From assembly GCA_037142735.1 (NCBI GenBank), contig JBAXAB010000007.1, positions 1 through 42,171 of the forward strand: a DNA stretch of 42,171 bases, given 5' to 3'. A program made the translations under genes and the position numbers. Below are positions 39,696 to 42,171 of this stretch, one piece after another. This DNA comes from JBAXAB01 sp037142735. Its GTDB lineage: Bacteria > Patescibacteriota > Minisyncoccia > Phycocordibacterales > CAIZLB01. Below the pieces are notes generated by a model. That model was given only the letters and a program-made list of their open reading frames with translations, did no database searches and had not been told where the DNA came from. Positions within the stretch are counted from its first letter, which is position 1. Each line of letters begins with the position of its first letter.

Positions 39696-40391
39696 TTATT
39701 TGCGTTTTTTGGCGACAGCCTCACCTTTCTTCAGGATGCTTATGAGCAGTCGCACGTGGAGCACCCTTCCTTGGATGACGCTTTTTGTCCAGACAGTCTT
39801 GCCCCATTGGCTTCGGATCTTGAGAACATTGGTTAGAAAGGCCTCTTGGCGGAGGAGCATGTCCATCGGAGAGACCCTGAGTTCCTTAGCAAGCTTGTAG
39901 CAGATCAGCTCTTGCCAGGACTGCTCGAAAGACTGGGTACAGTCCGCGTCACGAATGGCAAGCTCGAGTTCAGTCAGCTCTGGCGTGTCAACGTGGGGGA
40001 ACTGAGTGGCACGGATCAGCTTCTCGATGCGGGGAAGCCAAGCCTTGTTTTGAGGGAGAATGCACTTGCGCAAGCCAGTCAAGGCGCGCTTGATCTCCTT
40101 TTCATCACTCCCAGTCTTTTTCGAGTGGCCGTAGTCATGGAGAATCGCTGCAATGATGAGGCAGCAGACATCCTCCAGAGAGCACTCATCACGGTCGAAG
40201 TAGTAGAGGCCGGCTTGCGCACATTTCCATGCAACGCAGGTCGTGTGGGTCAGCCCGTGGTATTCACTGCTAGCATTAGGCATCGTCCACATGATGTGCC
40301 AGTAGTAAAAGAGGTTGCTCTTTGGTACAAGCTTTTGAAGCTTTAGGATGGTTTCAAGGAGGTTTTCCCCTAGAAGCGGGTGTGTATTCAT
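39696..40391 (-). CDS. HD-domain metal-dependent phosphohydrolase (GC-rich unit 3)
   Basis: The 231-residue protein has the HD/PDEase pattern: YHGLTHT (H49), ILHDYGHS (H85-D86, H89) and the distal IRDADCTQSF (D148). This is the spacing of the catalytic HD superfamily and resembles cyclic-nucleotide phosphodiesterases in the first motif. The basic tail ends KKGEAVAKKRK. GC content is above that of its neighbours. The opposite strand has a 166-codon open frame without any recognisable motif. The substrate may be a nucleotide or cyclic nucleotide. The PycTM-like gene is 1 kb away, but a link is only a guess. Confidence 0.8.
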   Translation of the reverse strand: MNTHPLLGENLLETILKLQKLVPKSNLFYYWHIMWTMPNASSEYHGLTHTTCVAWKCAQAGLYYFDRDECSLEDVCCLIIAAILHDYGHSKKTGSDEKEIKRALTGLRKCILPQNKAWLPRIEKLIRATQFPHVDTPELTELELAIRDADCTQSFEQSWQELICYKLAKELRVSPMDMLLRQEAFLTNVLKIRSQWGKTVWTKSVIQGRVLHVRLLISILKKGEAVAKKRK

Positions 40392-40416
40392 TTGTTAAGT
40401 GAGGTTGTTGGGTTGT

Positions 40417-40464
40417 TGTTTTGGCTCGAAAAGCTCGATAAATCAAGCGCTTTGAGCCAAAACA
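40417..40464 (-). promoter_or_regulatory. Long leader hairpin of GC-rich unit 3
   Basis: TGTTTTGGCTC (40417-40427) and GAGCCAAAACA (40454-40464) are exact inverted copies, with an inner AAAGC/GCTTT pair that extends the stem. The hairpin lies in the 90-nt leader, 25 nt before the ATG at 40391. Confidence 0.65.
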
Positions 40465-40487
40465 GACCTAGGGACTTTCCATGTAAA

Positions 40488-40515
40488 AATATAACACATT
40501 ATATGTGTTTGTCAA
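40488..40515 (-). promoter_or_regulatory. TTGACA promoter of GC-rich unit 3 with palindromic spacer
   Basis: On the minus strand TTGACA (40515-40510) and TATATT (40493-40488) are 16 bp apart. The spacer is almost entirely the palindrome AACACAT-TAT-ATGTGTT (40493-40509), a likely operator between -35 and -10. Confidence 0.7.
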
Positions 40516-40549
40516 TTTATGGTTCGATCAGGTTGGACTGTTTTTTATT

Positions 40550-41380
40550 TTAAATCAAACTTCGGATCAGCTCATTTACTGCATTCATATTTGAATCATC
40601 TTCAACGATCACATCATACACTTTTGTAAAATTTTCCTTTTCAGCTGCATTCCCATTTAAAAACCCAATTTTAAGAATCGTTTCATGGCTCATACCGTCT
40701 GCCATAGTGGCATCGTATAGAGCATCTCCCAAAAGAATACAATTTGGTCTCTTCGTTATCTGATCTCTGTAAGTTAATTTATTTATTAACATCTCTGTTT
40801 TGTTAAAAGGATGAACGAGATCGGTTTGGAAACCAACAGCCTTGCCGCTTTCCTCAAATTTGAAAAAATTAGAAAGAATGTGGACATTTTCCATGTTCAA
40901 ATTTAATGGCTCTAATTGGATTTTTATCACATCTCCAATCGCTGCGGAGAAAATAATTACGGGGATATTCTTAGTGGCAAGTGTTTTAAAAAAATTAGTG
41001 ACACCTTCTCGTAGGGTGATTTGTCCATCCTGTAGTGATTTTGAAATCATGTCTATAGTTACTCCGTGTTTAACCATCAATTCCAAATGTTTATGAAACC
41101 ACTCTGATGTTTTTTCTGATTTAAAATTATGATCAAGCGAACTGTCTATTTCTATGGGGTGATAATGGTCGTAAAGTTCGTTTCGGATTTTTGTATATTC
41201 GTCACCTAGCTTGTTAACAAAAATAGCCCAAGATGTGGCTACGGTATTGCCACCTCCAGAATTTCCCGTGAGGGTTCTGTCGTAGTCGGAAATGACATGC
41301 AGTTTATCTGCACCATCGTTTTTGATCTTTTGGATTTTAGAGTCGAATGAGGATTGGTTTGAGATGTATAGGTTTTTCAT
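40550..41380 (-). CDS. UMPH-1-like pyrimidine 5'-nucleotidase (HAD superfamily)
   Basis: The 276-residue protein has HAD motif I SDYDRTLTG (D32 nucleophile, D34), motif II FSAAIGD (S145), a Lys near 194 and motif IV LLGDALYDATMADG (D219, D223). The length and the DYDRTLT / GDALYD context match the eukaryotic-type UMPH-1 (cytosolic 5'-nucleotidase III) family, which removes phosphate from UMP and CMP. Base use is AT-rich like the native genes. The start is set by a -10 box 6 nt upstream. Confidence 0.82.
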   Translation of the reverse strand: MKNLYISNQSSFDSKIQKIKNDGADKLHVISDYDRTLTGNSGGGNTVATSWAIFVNKLGDEYTKIRNELYDHYHPIEIDSSLDHNFKSEKTSEWFHKHLELMVKHGVTIDMISKSLQDGQITLREGVTNFFKTLATKNIPVIIFSAAIGDVIKIQLEPLNLNMENVHILSNFFKFEESGKAVGFQTDLVHPFNKTEMLINKLTYRDQITKRPNCILLGDALYDATMADGMSHETILKIGFLNGNAAEKENFTKVYDVIVEDDSNMNAVNELIRSLI

Positions 41381-41386
41381 AGGGTA

Positions 41387-41395
41387 AGTTTAGCA
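41387..41395 (-). promoter_or_regulatory. Extended -10 element, predicted leaderless start
   Basis: On the minus strand TGCTAAACT (-10 TAAACT, 41392-41387) ends 6 nt before the ATG at 41380. Confidence 0.5.
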
Positions 41396-41431
41396 TGGAT
41401 GGGGAGGGATGGTAGTTTATTTAGGGTAGGT

Positions 41432-41488
41432 AAAACAAAAACCACCCTGCGTTCCTTCTTTCGAAGGGGCACGGGTGATGGTTTTTTT
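41432..41488 (-). terminator. Nested-hairpin terminator of GC-rich unit 4
   Basis: An outer stem (AAAAACC-ACCC at 41437-41447 with GGGT-GAT-GGTTTTT at 41473-41486, bulge GAT) encloses CCTTC/GAAGG (41454-41458, 41463-41467). T-runs on both sides make it bidirectional. It lies about 30 nt after the stop of the unit 4 gene. Confidence 0.75.
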
Positions 41489-41516
41489 GTCTGCCTCGCA
41501 AGGTGGTGTGTCCTGC

Positions 41517-42020
41517 TCACCACTCCTCTCCGTCGATTCCCATATGTGGATGGAAGAGCCGACGCAGTTTGCCCTTTACGTTTGAGAGGGCACAAAGAGG
41601 GCCTCTGATCCCCGCAAAGGGTGGCAATGTGATGTCGATATCTCCGGGAGCATCCCACCAGTTGTTATCGCCGATCTTCATGCGCACCTCACCACCGTCT
41701 GCGTCCGTCGGATCTTCCACTGCGGGCTTACGAAATCTGGACAAGACCGTGAGATCTTTGATTCCAGTAGTTCTCCCGCGAAGGGTCACTGGTGGAAGAT
41801 CCATCCAGGCACAGTTTGGCTTGTCGGCTGGGATACCGATTTCACGAACGGGCAGACTTGCAACCAGTTCGGTGTGTCGGGCTTCCAGGCACTTCGGACA
41901 AAAGTGGATTGGGATTTTGGTGCGTGGGAGGCCGAGTGATTGGAAGTCTTCGACTAGGGTTAATGCATCAGATCGGGCGAAACAATCGCGGCAGCGGCCT
42001 TGGGCGGTATCTACTGACAT
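41517..42020 (-). CDS. Unknown protein with double CxxC zinc knuckle (GC-rich unit 4)
   Basis: I read 167 residues from the ATG at 42020. It follows AAGGAAC, a weak Shine-Dalgarno, and the promoter is downstream of the alternative ATG at 42116. The N-terminus has C10/C13 and C41/C44 (GRCRDC and FCPKCLEARH), a probable zinc ribbon. The remainder contains beta-like segments (VTLRGRTTGIKDL, GDIDITLPP) and ends FHPHMGIDGEEW. No family is recognised. GC content is high relative to native genes. It lies next to the 3' end of the tmRNA-like gene. Confidence 0.65.
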   Translation of the reverse strand: MSVDTAQGRCRDCFARSDALTLVEDFQSLGLPRTKIPIHFCPKCLEARHTELVASLPVREIGIPADKPNCAWMDLPPVTLRGRTTGIKDLTVLSRFRKPAVEDPTDADGGEVRMKIGDNNWWDAPGDIDITLPPFAGIRGPLCALSNVKGKLRRLFHPHMGIDGEEW

Positions 42021-42052
42021 AGGGTTTGGTTCCTTGGTTGAGTGTTTGATTG

Positions 42053-42084
42053 GAGCGGGTAGTGAGTACCCTGTGAATCCGCTC
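42053..42084 (-). promoter_or_regulatory. Alternative leader hairpins of GC-rich unit 4
   Basis: GAGCGG (42053-42058) can pair with CCGCTC (42079-42084), and GGGTA with TACCC inside it. The two stems share two bases, so they compete. They lie in the short (about 60 nt) leader before the ATG at 42020. Confidence 0.45.
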
Positions 42085-42087
42085 GTT

Positions 42088-42116
42088 AAATTACATTGGA
42101 AAATGGGCGGTGTCAA
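42088..42116 (-). promoter_or_regulatory. TTGACA promoter of GC-rich unit 4
   Basis: On the minus strand TTGACA (42116-42111) and TAATTT (42093-42088) are 17 bp apart. The -35 begins immediately after the CCA end of the upstream RNA gene. Confidence 0.6.
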
Positions 42117-42171
42117 TGGTGGAGATGCCGGGAATCGAACCCGGGTGCAGATGAGTTTTTCAAGTGAATCT
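42117..42171 (-). ncRNA. ssrA: 3' end of a probable tmRNA (5' part outside window)
   Basis: The minus strand ends with a T-arm CCGGG-TTCGATT-CCCGG, acceptor strand CATCTCC, discriminator A and encoded CCA. The bases before the T-arm do not form a standard anticodon arm for a tRNA. The stretch TCTGCACCCGGGTTCGA and the ending CTCCACCA resemble tmRNA 3' ends. tmRNA frees stalled ribosomes and tags the unfinished protein. A tRNA with a long variable arm remains possible because only 55 bases are visible. Confidence 0.6.

Noticed and set aside
39846..40346. 166-codon open frame on the plus strand opposite the HD gene
   Set aside because: The minus strand has the full HD motif set and its own signals. 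The antisense frame shows no motif.
41399..41658. Short frames on both strands around the unit 4 terminator
   Set aside because: They run through the nested terminator hairpin and the 3' end of the zinc-knuckle gene and show no protein-like features.
35962..42116. Integron-like or insertion-sequence explanation for the GC-rich units
   Set aside because: No integrase, transposase, attC-like repeats or target-site duplications were seen. The hairpins end in T-runs and sit after stops, so they fit terminators better.
42117..42171. Serine tRNA reading of the terminal RNA gene
   Set aside because: CTTGAAA could be an anticodon loop with UGA, but the flanking bases do not pair into an anticodon stem. 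A tmRNA 3' end fits better, though the gene is cut by the window.
1..42171. CRISPR array, prophage or tandem repeat
   Set aside because: No regularly spaced repeats, cas genes, phage structural genes or long direct repeats were seen in the window.

Overview
The window reads as a chromosomal piece of a Patescibacteria (Candidate Phyla Radiation) genome, most likely a parcubacterium. This is an inference from several signs. The S10-spc-alpha ribosomal cluster has no rpmD (L30) between rpsE and rplO. The genes are compact and AT-rich, and almost none has a Shine-Dalgarno sequence. Several ribosomal proteins carry Lys/Ala-rich tails, and the accessory genes are a typical sparse set.

Layout. 1-10504: one long plus-strand ribosomal operon (3' end of rpsJ, then rplC-rplD-rplW-rplB-rpsS-rplV-rpsC-rplP-rpmC-rpsQ-rplN-rplX-rplE, a hairpin gap, then rpsN-rpsH-rplF-rplR-rpsE-rplO-secY), closed by a strong terminator. 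10596-12238: a 77-aa acidic/basic protein, adenylate kinase and methionine aminopeptidase. 12309-20940: a TraG/VirD4-type ATPase, an MFS exporter, a long-form nucleoside diphosphate kinase, a probable 6S RNA with terminator, a small membrane protein, a beta-CASP nuclease, a 2-hydroxyacid dehydrogenase and a LOG-like protein. 21036-22727 (minus): a membrane protein and infC-rpmI-rplT. 22862-29641: an ABC exporter, a PLD-family cardiolipin-synthase-like enzyme, a ZIP transporter, and a FIST / histidine kinase / double-receiver signalling trio. 29650-35955: murB diverging from an XRE-MurA fusion across a perfect 20-bp palindrome; a SAM-I riboswitch with terminator ahead of a fused ATP sulfurylase-APS kinase; murF; a LapA-like protein. 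35962-42171: native AT-rich genes (NodB-like deacetylase, PycTM-like membrane protein, FG-GAP-like anchored protein, UMPH-1-type 5'-nucleotidase) alternating with four GC-richer minus-strand single-gene units, ending in the 3' end of a probable tmRNA.

Two expression styles are visible. Many native units start with a lone -10 box (TATAAT-like) only 6-7 nt before the ATG, so their mRNAs are predicted to be leaderless. The four GC-richer units (36045, 36674, 39696, 41517; all minus strand) instead each have a TTGACA -35 box, 16-17 bp spacing, a structured leader of about 60-120 nt, one ORF and a hairpin-within-hairpin terminator. This contrast looks like a family of self-contained, probably transferred gene cassettes and is the most unusual structure in the window. 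The next most unusual are the XRE-MurA fusion sitting on a palindromic operator beside murB, and the SAM-controlled sulfate-activation gene.
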